NCBI GenBank assembly: GCA_022706175.1
Contig: JAKJDB010000021.1
Coordinates: forward strand, 1-13,824
Origin: Candidatus Zhuqueibacterota bacterium
GTDB taxonomy: Bacteria; KSB1; UBA2214
Reading direction: 5' to 3'
DNA: 13,824 bases
Under the pieces are notes generated by a model, which had not been told where the DNA came from, searched no databases, and worked only from the letters and a program-made list of their open reading frames with translations. Below, piece by piece: positions 6,843 through 13,230 of this stretch. Within the stretch, counting starts at the first letter, position 1, and every line of letters starts with the position of its first letter. The position numbers were made by a program, and so were the translations under genes.

Positions 6843-8702
6843 ATGGCGGGCCTGTCTAATAAAACCATGCACATCCTCATCGTCGAAGACAACAGCGATC
6901 AGGCGCATCTGATGCAGTTGATCCTGCAGCGGCATGAGCAGGCCTTCGATGTGCGCCATGAGGTGGACGCGGAACGCGCTCTGCTGCGGCTGCAGAAGGA
7001 CGCTGTGGACGCCGTGGTGCTCGACTACAGTCTGCCGCACATGAACGGCTTGGAGTTGCTGGCGGAGATTCGAAAACTGCATCGGCCGCCGGCAGTGGTG
7101 ATGGTGACCGGCCAGGGCGACGAGCGGATCGCCGTGGAGGCGATGCGCATGGGCGCCTATGACTATCTGGTCAAGACCCGTGACCTCCTGGACCTGCTGC
7201 CGCGGGTGCTGATTCGCGCGGTGGAGGAACAGCGGCTCTCTTCGCAACTGTTGCAGACCGAGCAGCGCTATTTCGCTCTGTTCGAGAAAGCGGTGGTCGG
7301 CATTTTCATTCTCGATGCGGCGTCGCTGCGCTTTATCCAGGTCAACGAGATGGCCCGCACCATGACCGGCTATCAGCAGTCCGACCTGTTGTCGCAAAAT
7401 TTCTCCCGCATCGTCTCCGGTCGTTTTCAGGAAATGCTGTCCGGCTTTTTCGCCAAGATCCGCCAGGATGACTACGCCGCCATCGATCACCTTCTGCTGG
7501 TGCGTGCGGACCAGTCGCTGCTGCCGGTGGACATCAGCGCCAGCCTGGTCTCTGTGGCCGGCACTCCGGTGATCCAATGCTTTGTGCGCGACATCAGCGA
7601 AAAAATCAAAATGCAGCGCCAACTGCTGCTGAGCCGGCAGCGGCTGATCTCCCTGTTCGACGGCATCAGCGATCCGATCTCTGTCCAGGATCGCGATTAT
7701 AATCTGGTCATGGGCAATAAAAAATATGTGCAGGTCAATTCGCTGAGCCAAGCCAAAATGCTGGGCGAGAAATGCTACAAGGCCCTGTTCGGCCGCAGTG
7801 AAAAATGCCTGGATTGCCCCATGCGGGAAACCCTGGAGACCGGCGGCACGCGGTTTCTCGAGATCTACCACCAGGGGCGAACCTTTCACATCTGGACTTT
7901 TCCTATGACCGGCATCGACGGCAAACCGGAGCTGGTGGCCGAATACGTCAAGGATGTCACTGAACAAAAAGAGATCGAGCGGCAGTTGATCAAATCGGAA
8001 AAGCTGGCCACCATCGGCCTGCTCTCCTCGGGCATCGCCCATGAATTGCGCAATCCCCTGAACGTCATCGAGACGGCGCGCTATTCCATCGAAGATCAGC
8101 TGAATCACAAATACGCCGATCTCGATCAAAAGCTGGATATCATCAAAAAAAATATCCGCAGGGCTTCGCAGATCATCGAAAACCTGCTCCAGTTCTCCAA
8201 ACATTCGATGTATGAGCGCGAACGCATCGATGTGGAAAAACTGGTGGACACCACGCTGTCGCTCCTGGAAAAAGAGATCGCCGTGCGCAACATCCAATGC
8301 GAAAAAAAGTTTGAAAATGTGAGCATGGCGTTTTTTAGTCTGGATTCGCTTAAACAGGTGTTTTTGAACATTATATATAATGCGGTGCAGGCCATGCCCA
8401 ACGGCGGCGTGCTGCGCATTTCGACCCGCAAGCAGGCGGAGCCGAACTGGATTGTCATGGATTTCACCGATACCGGTGTGGGCATTTCAAACGAGAACCT
8501 CAAACATATCTTTACGCCGTTTTTTTCCACCAAACAGCACTCCGGCGGCACCGGTCTGGGTTTGTATCTGTCCTATTCGATCGTCAAACGCGAGGGGGGC
8601 GACGTTCAGGTGAAAAGCCGGGAGGGCGTTGGCACTACGTTTACCGTCAAGCTGCCTGCGGCAAAAGCTTCCGAATCGTTGCAACCGCCAGTTAAATATT
8701 GA
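6843..8702 (+). CDS. hybrid histidine kinase, REC-PAS-PAS-HisKA-HATPase_c
   Basis: A 619-aa soluble protein. Residues 9-125 are a complete receiver: acidic pair Glu15/Asp16, phosphoacceptor Asp61 (VVLDYSLP), Thr89 (VMVTGQGDE) and Lys111. PAS 1 spans about 138-252. PAS 2 spans about 264-376 and carries Cys311, Cys322 and Cys325. HisKA has IAHELRNPL with His400, the NtrB/ZraS-like type. HATPase boxes are N (Asn509, Asn513), G1 DTGVGI at 543-548, F FTPFFSTK at 557-564 and G2 GGTGLGL at 568-574. All key residues are present, so phosphate could be received at Asp61 and autokinase activity at His400 is expected. The ATG at 6843 has no strong binding site; the ATG at 6867, starting MHILIVEDN, is an alternative that removes 8 residues. 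It lies 24 nt after the first kinase. There is no output domain, so the final target lies elsewhere. Ligands are unknown. Confidence 0.9.
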   Translation: MAGLSNKTMHILIVEDNSDQAHLMQLILQRHEQAFDVRHEVDAERALLRLQKDAVDAVVLDYSLPHMNGLELLAEIRKLHRPPAVVMVTGQGDERIAVEAMRMGAYDYLVKTRDLLDLLPRVLIRAVEEQRLSSQLLQTEQRYFALFEKAVVGIFILDAASLRFIQVNEMARTMTGYQQSDLLSQNFSRIVSGRFQEMLSGFFAKIRQDDYAAIDHLLLVRADQSLLPVDISASLVSVAGTPVIQCFVRDISEKIKMQRQLLLSRQRLISLFDGISDPISVQDRDYNLVMGNKKYVQVNSLSQAKMLGEKCYKALFGRSEKCLDCPMRETLETGGTRFLEIYHQGRTFHIWTFPMTGIDGKPELVAEYVKDVTEQKEIERQLIKSEKLATIGLLSSGIAHELRNPLNVIETARYSIEDQLNHKYADLDQKLDIIKKNIRRASQIIENLLQFSKHSMYERERIDVEKLVDTTLSLLEKEIAVRNIQCEKKFENVSMAFFSLDSLKQVFLNIIYNAVQAMPNGGVLRISTRKQAEPNWIVMDFTDTGVGISNENLKHIFTPFFSTKQHSGGTGLGLYLSYSIVKREGGDVQVKSREGVGTTFTVKLPAAKASESLQPPVKY

Positions 8703-8727
8703 CATCCTGAATAAAAATCCTTACATT
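8699..8727 (+). promoter_or_regulatory. candidate sigma70-type promoter before the polyprenyl synthase
   Basis: A perfect TTGACA (8699-8704) overlaps the TGA stop of the preceding kinase. A 17-nt spacer leads to TACATT (8722-8727), 4 of 6 matches to TATAAT. Initiation would fall near 8734, leaving a leader of about 50 nt before the GTG at 8787. This sits in one of the widest gaps in the window, in a locally AT-rich patch. It is a consensus match only; the promoter preferences of this organism are unknown. Confidence 0.45.
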
Positions 8728-8738
8728 TTCGCAAAATG
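8724..8738. repeat. perfect short dyad over the -10/start region
   Basis: CATTTT and AAAATG form 6-bp inverted arms around a central CGC. The dyad overlaps the candidate -10 element and predicted transcription start, a position where a repressor operator is plausible. It is short and AT-rich, so chance is a real alternative. Confidence 0.3.
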
Positions 8739-8786
8739 AAATCCTCCCCCTAAAGGGCATCTCTAAATGACGCTTCAGGGAAACGT

Positions 8787-9761
8787 GTGAACATCGATTC
8801 CATTTCCGCACCGGTTAACCGACACTTGCTGGATTTTGAAAAAGCGCTGGCCGATCTATTGCATTCACGCATTCCGCTCGCCGAACAGATAGTCCGTTAT
8901 GTCGCCGGATTGAAAGGCAAACGTCTTCGTCCTCTGCTGGTCTTTTTGACCGCTGATCTGCACGGCGGCGGTTCGGAGAAGACGATGTTGTCCGCCTTGG
9001 TAGTGGAGTTGCTTCATACCGCAACCTTGGTGCATGATGATGTGGTGGATAATTCCGAGCTGCGTCGAGGTTCGCCCACGGTCAACCACTTGTGGGATAA
9101 CCGCATCTCTGTGCTGATCGGAGATCTGCTCTTCAGCCGCACTCTGACGACCATGCTCAAGCTTCAGGACACCAAGGCGTTGTCCATTTTAAGTGAGGCC
9201 ACGGACCGGATCACAGAGGGCGAATTGCTGCAGATCGAAAACGGCGGTCACACTACCGTGGATGAGACGCTGTATCTGGATTTGATCGGCAAAAAGACCG
9301 CCTCTCTGTTGAACGCCTCCTGTGCGCTCGGCTGCCTGTCGGTCACTTCCGATGAACCATCGTGCGAACGCATGAAGCAGTTCGGTGAGAACCTCGGCAT
9401 CGCCTTTCAGATTAAAGATGACCTGCTCGATTATACGGGCAGCCGCGATAAGCTGGGCAAGCCGGTGGGCAATGATCTGCGCGAACACAAGATGACTTTG
9501 CCGTTGATCCACGCCCTGCGCCAGGCCGGCGATGCAGAGCGGGGACAGGTGCTGACGTGGCTGGCGCAGAGCTCCCTGGACGAAGCGGTGACCCGCCGGA
9601 TTCTCTCGTTCGTCGAGGCGCAGGACGGAATCGGCTATGCCCATCAGATAGCCACGCATTATGCCCGGCAAGCTGAGCGTGCATTGCAGTCCTATGCGGA
9701 TTCTGAAACAAAAGCCAGCTTAATGAAATTGGTCGATTTTGCAATCACTCGAGAAAATTAG
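8787..9761 (+). CDS. ispB: long-chain trans-polyprenyl diphosphate synthase (IspB/HepT type)
   Basis: A 324-aa all-trans polyprenyl synthase that would add isopentenyl diphosphate units to an allylic primer to make the isoprenoid tail of quinones. It shows GKRLRP at 44-49 for substrate binding, the first aspartate-rich motif DDVVD at 84-88 and the second, DDLLD, at 211-215. Residue 79, five positions before the first motif, is Ala within LLHTATLVHDD. A small residue there fits long products (octaprenyl range) rather than C15 or C20, where a bulky aromatic residue usually blocks elongation. The exact chain length cannot be set from sequence. Start: GTG at 8787 with AGGGA at 8777-8781, 5 nt away. 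The candidate promoter at 8699-8727 would drive this gene. The ApbE-type frame begins inside its last codons. The gene could equally be named hepT or sdsA; the symbol is a family label. Confidence 0.92.
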   Translation: MNIDSISAPVNRHLLDFEKALADLLHSRIPLAEQIVRYVAGLKGKRLRPLLVFLTADLHGGGSEKTMLSALVVELLHTATLVHDDVVDNSELRRGSPTVNHLWDNRISVLIGDLLFSRTLTTMLKLQDTKALSILSEATDRITEGELLQIENGGHTTVDETLYLDLIGKKTASLLNASCALGCLSVTSDEPSCERMKQFGENLGIAFQIKDDLLDYTGSRDKLGKPVGNDLREHKMTLPLIHALRQAGDAERGQVLTWLAQSSLDEAVTRRILSFVEAQDGIGYAHQIATHYARQAERALQSYADSETKASLMKLVDFAITREN

Positions 9762-10797
9762 GACCACTCCGGTTGCCGCGGTCCTGAGAATCCCGGCGAT
9801 CCTCGCCCTCGCCTTGTTGATCTCTTGCCACCCCTCCCCGTATCAGACGCTGGAAAAAACGTTCATCCTCATGGACACCTATGTATCCATGAAAATATTT
9901 TATACGGATGGGATGGAGACGCGGTGGCAGCAGGTCTTGGATCAGGCGGTGGAGCGCATGGCGCTGATCGATTCGGTCTGCGACGTGTATCGCAGCACCA
10001 GCGACGTCAGCCGGGTCAACGCCCGCGCCGGCGCCGGCTGGACCCGTGTGTCGCCGGAAACAGCCGCGGTCCTGGCCAAGGCTCTGGAGATCAGCAGGCT
10101 TTCGGCAGGACTGTTTGATGTCTCCATCGGCGTGCTGATGCAGCGCTACGGATTCGGCCGCTCTGAAAATCTGTCTCTGCCCGCGCCTGCGGAACTGGCG
10201 GGCCTGCTGGGCAAAGTCGATTACCGCGCCATTAACCTGCAGGGCGACAGCGTCGCTTTGCGCAAACCGGGCATGGCGCTCGATCTCGGCGGCATCGCCA
10301 AGGGCTATGCCATCGACGAGGCCCTGCGCGTTCTCTCGGCCGCCGGGGTCACGGACGCCCAAGTGGATGTAGGCGGTGAAGTGGCCACCCTGGCCGGCCC
10401 ATTGACCGCAGGCAAACGCCACATCTATGTGCGCGATCCGCGGCAGCGGGAACGGTTCTACGGCCGCTTTCGCATGGACCAGGGGTGTGTGGCCACCTCC
10501 GGAGATTATGAGCGTTATTTCATGCACCAGGGCAAACGCTTTCATCATATCCTGGATCCCCGCAGCGGACTGCCGGCCTGGGGATGCCGCAGCGTCACCA
10601 TCCAGGCGCCGGAGAACAGCCTGTGCGACGGCCTGTCGACCGCCGTGTTCGTCGCCGGTCCGCAGCAGGGTATGGCGCTGGTGGAAAGCCTGCCGGGCGT
10701 GGAAGCGATCATCCTCTATGAGGATGATCAGGGACTGCATCACAAGATCAGCTCAGGCTTGCAGAAAACATTTCAGCTTTTATCGGCTGGGGAGTAA
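9739..10797 (+). CDS. apbE: ApbE-type FAD:protein FMN transferase lipoprotein
   Basis: A 352-aa protein, typical of ApbE. It would attach FMN covalently to Thr/Ser of target proteins (for example NqrB/C, RnfD/G or FMN-binding-domain proteins) using FAD and Mg2+, outside the inner membrane. The N-terminus has Arg17, a hydrophobic stretch 18-29 and the lipobox LLISC with lipidated Cys30. Family motifs follow in order: [12 protein letters not shown] at 182-193, DVGGEV at 210-215, [11 protein letters not shown] at 251-261, [11 protein letters not shown] at 269-279 and CDGLSTA at 296-302 (Asp297 as metal ligand by family analogy). The start is uncertain. TTG at 9739 overlaps the polyprenyl synthase by 23 nt and lacks a good binding site; no in-frame ATG precedes the signal peptide, and CTG at 9784 would leave only 14 residues before the Cys. 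No obvious flavoprotein target lies in the window. The frame, not the first codon, is the secure part. Confidence 0.9.
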   Translation: MQSLEKIRTTPVAAVLRIPAILALALLISCHPSPYQTLEKTFILMDTYVSMKIFYTDGMETRWQQVLDQAVERMALIDSVCDVYRSTSDVSRVNARAGAGWTRVSPETAAVLAKALEISRLSAGLFDVSIGVLMQRYGFGRSENLSLPAPAELAGLLGKVDYRAINLQGDSVALRKPGMALDLGGIAKGYAIDEALRVLSAAGVTDAQVDVGGEVATLAGPLTAGKRHIYVRDPRQRERFYGRFRMDQGCVATSGDYERYFMHQGKRFHHILDPRSGLPAWGCRSVTIQAPENSLCDGLSTAVFVAGPQQGMALVESLPGVEAIILYEDDQGLHHKISSGLQKTFQLLSAGE

Positions 10798-10816
10798 CCC
10801 CTTAAATTGTTCTATC

Positions 10817-10834
10817 GCGCCCGGCAGCGGGCGC
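10817..10834 (+). repeat. GC-rich hairpin between apbE and the UDP-glucuronate decarboxylase
   Basis: GCGCCCG and CGGGCGC form a perfect 7-bp stem with a GCAG loop, 20 nt after the apbE stop and 21 nt before the next ATG. No T-run follows, so it is not a standard intrinsic terminator. It may attenuate, stabilise an mRNA end, or be an accident of high GC. Confidence 0.35.
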
Positions 10835-10855
10835 AAGGGAACGGGAGAAGAGAGT

Positions 10856-11794
10856 ATGCCACGATCACTGGTCACCGGCGGCGCCGGATTTTTAGGATCC
10901 CATCTGTGCGAATACCTGCTGGCCAAAGGCCATCAGGTGATTGCCATGGACAATCTGCTTACAGGCGCCATCGCCAACATCGAACATCTGCAGGGAGAGG
11001 CTTTTCGCTTCATCAAACATGACGTGACCGAGTACATCTACCTGGCCGGTCCCGTGGACTATGTCTGGCATTTCGCCTCGCCGGCCAGTCCGCTGGATTA
11101 TCTGCAGCTTCCCATCCATACGCTCAAAGTCGGTTCCATGGGGACGCACAAAGTGCTGGGTTTGGCGATGGAAAAAAAGGCGCGTATGCTGCTGGCCTCC
11201 ACCTCCGAGGTGTACGGGGATCCGCTGGTTCATCCGCAGCCCGAGGAGTATTGGGGCAACGTCAACCCAGTGGGGCCGCGGGGCGTGTACGATGAGGCCA
11301 AACGTTTTGCCGAAGCCCTGACCATGGCCTATCATCGCTACAATGGGGTGGACACCAAGATCGTGCGCATCTTTAACACCTACGGTCCGCGCATGCGGCC
11401 CAACGACGGCCGCGCCATCCCCACGTTTGTCCCCCAGGCGCTGCGCAATGAACCGATCACCATTTTCGGCGACGGCTCGCAGACCCGCAGTTTTTGTTTT
11501 GTCCAGGACCTGATCGAGGGCATCTATCGCCTGATGATGTCCGATCAGCATGAACCGGTCAACATCGGCAATCCCCAGGAGATGACGATCCGGCAGATGG
11601 CAGAGACGATCATCCGCATGACCGGCAGCCGCAGCAAACTGGTCTCCAAGCCCTTGCCGGTGGATGATCCCAAAGTCCGCCAGCCCAACATCTCCCTGGC
11701 TAAAAAGCTGCTGAGCTGGGAACCGCACTATTCGTTGGAACAGGGATTGGCTGTCACCATTCCCTGGTTTAAAAAGGCGCTGCAGATTGCATGA
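10856..11794 (+). CDS. uxs: UDP-glucuronate decarboxylase (UDP-xylose synthase)
   Basis: A 312-aa extended short-chain dehydrogenase that would convert UDP-glucuronate to UDP-xylose and CO2 with tightly bound NAD+, in the cytoplasm. It shows the Rossmann motif [11 protein letters not shown] at 7-17, Asp32 for the NAD ribose, HFASPASP at 72-79, STSEVYGDP at 115-123 (Glu118 and neighbouring Ser/Thr in the active site), [19 protein letters not shown] at 132-150 with catalytic Tyr145 and Lys149, [10 protein letters not shown], and [12 protein letters not shown]. The combination of SEVYGDP, WGNVNP and YDEAKR is characteristic of UXS rather than epimerases. The length is that of the soluble bacterial form. 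Start: ATG at 10856 after a purine-rich GGGAGAAGAGAG; the open frame extends back into apbE, but that part is shadow. Its stop overlaps the glycosyltransferase start (ATGA), linking UDP-xylose supply to glycan assembly. Confidence 0.92.
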   Translation: MPRSLVTGGAGFLGSHLCEYLLAKGHQVIAMDNLLTGAIANIEHLQGEAFRFIKHDVTEYIYLAGPVDYVWHFASPASPLDYLQLPIHTLKVGSMGTHKVLGLAMEKKARMLLASTSEVYGDPLVHPQPEEYWGNVNPVGPRGVYDEAKRFAEALTMAYHRYNGVDTKIVRIFNTYGPRMRPNDGRAIPTFVPQALRNEPITIFGDGSQTRSFCFVQDLIEGIYRLMMSDQHEPVNIGNPQEMTIRQMAETIIRMTGSRSKLVSKPLPVDDPKVRQPNISLAKKLLSWEPHYSLEQGLAVTIPWFKKALQIA

Positions 11795-12825
11795 TCCACG
11801 AGGATCCGCAGAAAATTCTGGTGATTCGGCTCAGCTCCATCGGCGATATTCTGTTGACCTCGCCGTTGCTGCGTTCGCTGCACCGGCGGTTTCCGCAGGC
11901 GCAGATCGATTTTTGCATCAAAGAACGGTACGCCGATCTGGTCAAGGGCCATCCGTATCTGCGGCATAGGGTGATCCTGGCGGCGCCCTATGGCTGGTCC
12001 GAGCTGCGCCGGGTGCGCCGGCTCATCCGCGCGGAAAAATATGATCTCATCGTCGACGTGCACCGCAACCTGCGTTCGCTGTTCCTACGGGATCACCGGG
12101 CCCGGATCGCGACCTATGCCAAGCACTATTGGAAACGCTGGCTTTTGGTCCATGCAGGAGTGAACCGGTACCGGGAAGTGGTTCCGGTCCATCGAAGGTA
12201 TATGGCCGGTCTGGCGCCCTGGGGCATTCAGGCGGATGGGCAGGGTTTGGAATTTTTTTTATTCGAAGAGGAGAAAGCTTACGCCCGGTCTCGTCTGGCT
12301 GAACTTGGACTTGATCCGTCCGTGCGGCGAATCGGTTTTGCTGTCGGCGCCGGTCACGCGACCAAGCAATGGCCGGCCGAGCATTTTATCGCTCTGGCCG
12401 GGTTGCTCGCCGAGCGGACGACGCTGCGCATTTTCATCTTCGGCGACGATCGCGATCGCACCGTGGCCCGCCGCATCGCGGCGGCGATCGGCCGTGCGGC
12501 CGTCGATCTGTCCGGCACATTGAACCTTCGTGAGACCGCGGCGATGATCGCCGCCATGGATCTCATGGTCACCAACGACAGCGGATTGATGCATCTGGCG
12601 GTGGCGCTTGGGATCAAGACCGTGTCCATCTTTGGCTGCACGACCCGGGAACTCGGTTTTTTTCCCGATGCCCCGTTCAACCGGGTGGTGGAGAACAGCG
12701 GATTAGCCTGCCGGCCGTGCACGACCATGGGACGTCGGCGCTGCCCCAAAGGCCATTTCCGCTGCATGACCGAGGTAACCCCGGAGCAGGTGTCTGCCGC
12801 GGCGATACCGCTGCTGGCAGGCTGA
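11791..12825 (+). CDS. glycosyltransferase family 9 (heptosyltransferase-like)
   Basis: A 344-aa GT-B fold transferase of family GT9, the family of LPS-core heptosyltransferases WaaC/WaaF. The N-terminal domain opens with [19 protein letters not shown] at 9-27, with Asp19 at the position of the catalytic Asp of WaaC. The C-terminal nucleotide-sugar domain has [14 protein letters not shown] at 186-199 (Lys192) and [14 protein letters not shown] at 261-274 (Asp263, His268). A cysteine group at 307, 310, 318 and 325 lies near the C-terminus in an arrangement I associate with WaaF-like members; its role is unclear. It should act on the cytoplasmic face of the inner membrane. Coupling to the UDP-xylose synthase gene suggests surface-glycan or LPS-core assembly, but donor and acceptor are not shown: GT9 enzymes normally use ADP-heptose, not UDP-xylose. 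The start ATG at 11791 overlaps the preceding stop. Confidence 0.9.
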   Translation: MIHEDPQKILVIRLSSIGDILLTSPLLRSLHRRFPQAQIDFCIKERYADLVKGHPYLRHRVILAAPYGWSELRRVRRLIRAEKYDLIVDVHRNLRSLFLRDHRARIATYAKHYWKRWLLVHAGVNRYREVVPVHRRYMAGLAPWGIQADGQGLEFFLFEEEKAYARSRLAELGLDPSVRRIGFAVGAGHATKQWPAEHFIALAGLLAERTTLRIFIFGDDRDRTVARRIAAAIGRAAVDLSGTLNLRETAAMIAAMDLMVTNDSGLMHLAVALGIKTVSIFGCTTRELGFFPDAPFNRVVENSGLACRPCTTMGRRRCPKGHFRCMTEVTPEQVSAAAIPLLAG

Positions 12826-12853
12826 AAAACCATGGCGCCTAACGGCATAGAGT

Positions 12854-12859
12854 GGGAGG
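12854..12859 (+). promoter_or_regulatory. ribosome binding site deciding the rsfS start
   Basis: GGGAGG ends 5 nt before the ATG at 12865. An earlier in-frame ATG at 12832 has no such site, and the 11 extra residues it would add do not resemble the RsfS N-terminus. Confidence 0.75.
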
Positions 12860-12864
12860 CATCC

Positions 12865-13230
12865 ATGAACAGCAAAGCGTTGGCTGAACGCATCAGCCGG
12901 CTGGTTGTGGAAAAAAAAGCGTATGACGTGATAGTGATGGACCTGACCAAGATCGCATCGTTCACCGATTTTTTTGTGATCTGCTCTGTGGACAGCGACC
13001 ATCAGGCCAAAGCCGTGTTGGATCATTTGGACGAACAGCTGCATTCGGTCGATGCGGTCAAGCCCTGGCATGTGGAGGGCGGCAGCGGCTCCAGCTGGGT
13101 GTTGATGGATTTTGTCGATGTGGTGGTGCATCTGTTCCGTCCCGAAGCGCGCGAATTTTATTCGCTGGAAAAACTATGGGCCGATGCCGTCACCTTCCGG
13201 ATAGAGGACTCTGTTGAGGAAAAATCATGA
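12865..13230 (+). CDS. rsfS: ribosome silencing factor RsfS (YbeB/Iojap family)
   Basis: A 121-aa protein, the usual RsfS size. RsfS binds ribosomal protein uL14 on the 50S subunit and blocks joining with 30S, lowering translation in poor nutrient conditions. Family signatures are clear: DVIVMDLTKIASFTDFFVI in the first third, a Gln-containing helix start (SDHQAKAVLDHL), HVEGGSGSSWVLMDFVDVVVHLF, and the closing FYSLEKLW. The start at 12865 is chosen from the strong binding site. The gene lies 39 nt after the GT9 gene, and its TGA overlaps the argS ATG, so the two are probably translated together. In many bacteria rsfS sits beside nadD; nadD is not seen here. Confidence 0.93.
   Translation: MNSKALAERISRLVVEKKAYDVIVMDLTKIASFTDFFVICSVDSDHQAKAVLDHLDEQLHSVDAVKPWHVEGGSGSSWVLMDFVDVVVHLFRPEAREFYSLEKLWADAVTFRIEDSVEEKS

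Noticed and set aside
6645..8297. 550-codon open frame on the minus strand
   Set aside because: It lies wholly antisense to the two kinases, whose domains and catalytic boxes are unmistakable. Its translation is rich in His, Gln and Asp with no recognisable motif, a usual antisense shadow in GC-rich coding DNA.
8739..8786. Possible terminator from CCC-TAAA-GGG before the polyprenyl synthase
   Set aside because: The stem is only 3 bp and no T-run follows, so it is not a credible terminator.
9745..10743. 332-codon open frame on the minus strand
   Set aside because: It mirrors the ApbE gene, whose family motifs are complete; a shadow frame.
10427..10855. 143-codon N-terminal extension of the UDP-glucuronate decarboxylase
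   Set aside because: This is an out-of-frame reading of ApbE. The Rossmann motif of UXS begins right after the ATG at 10856.
10892..11728. 278-codon open frame on the minus strand
   Set aside because: It is antisense to the UDP-glucuronate decarboxylase, with no family resemblance.
12832..12864. Earlier rsfS start at 12832
   Set aside because: It has no binding site and adds an unmatched 11-residue tail; GGGAGG clearly serves 12865.
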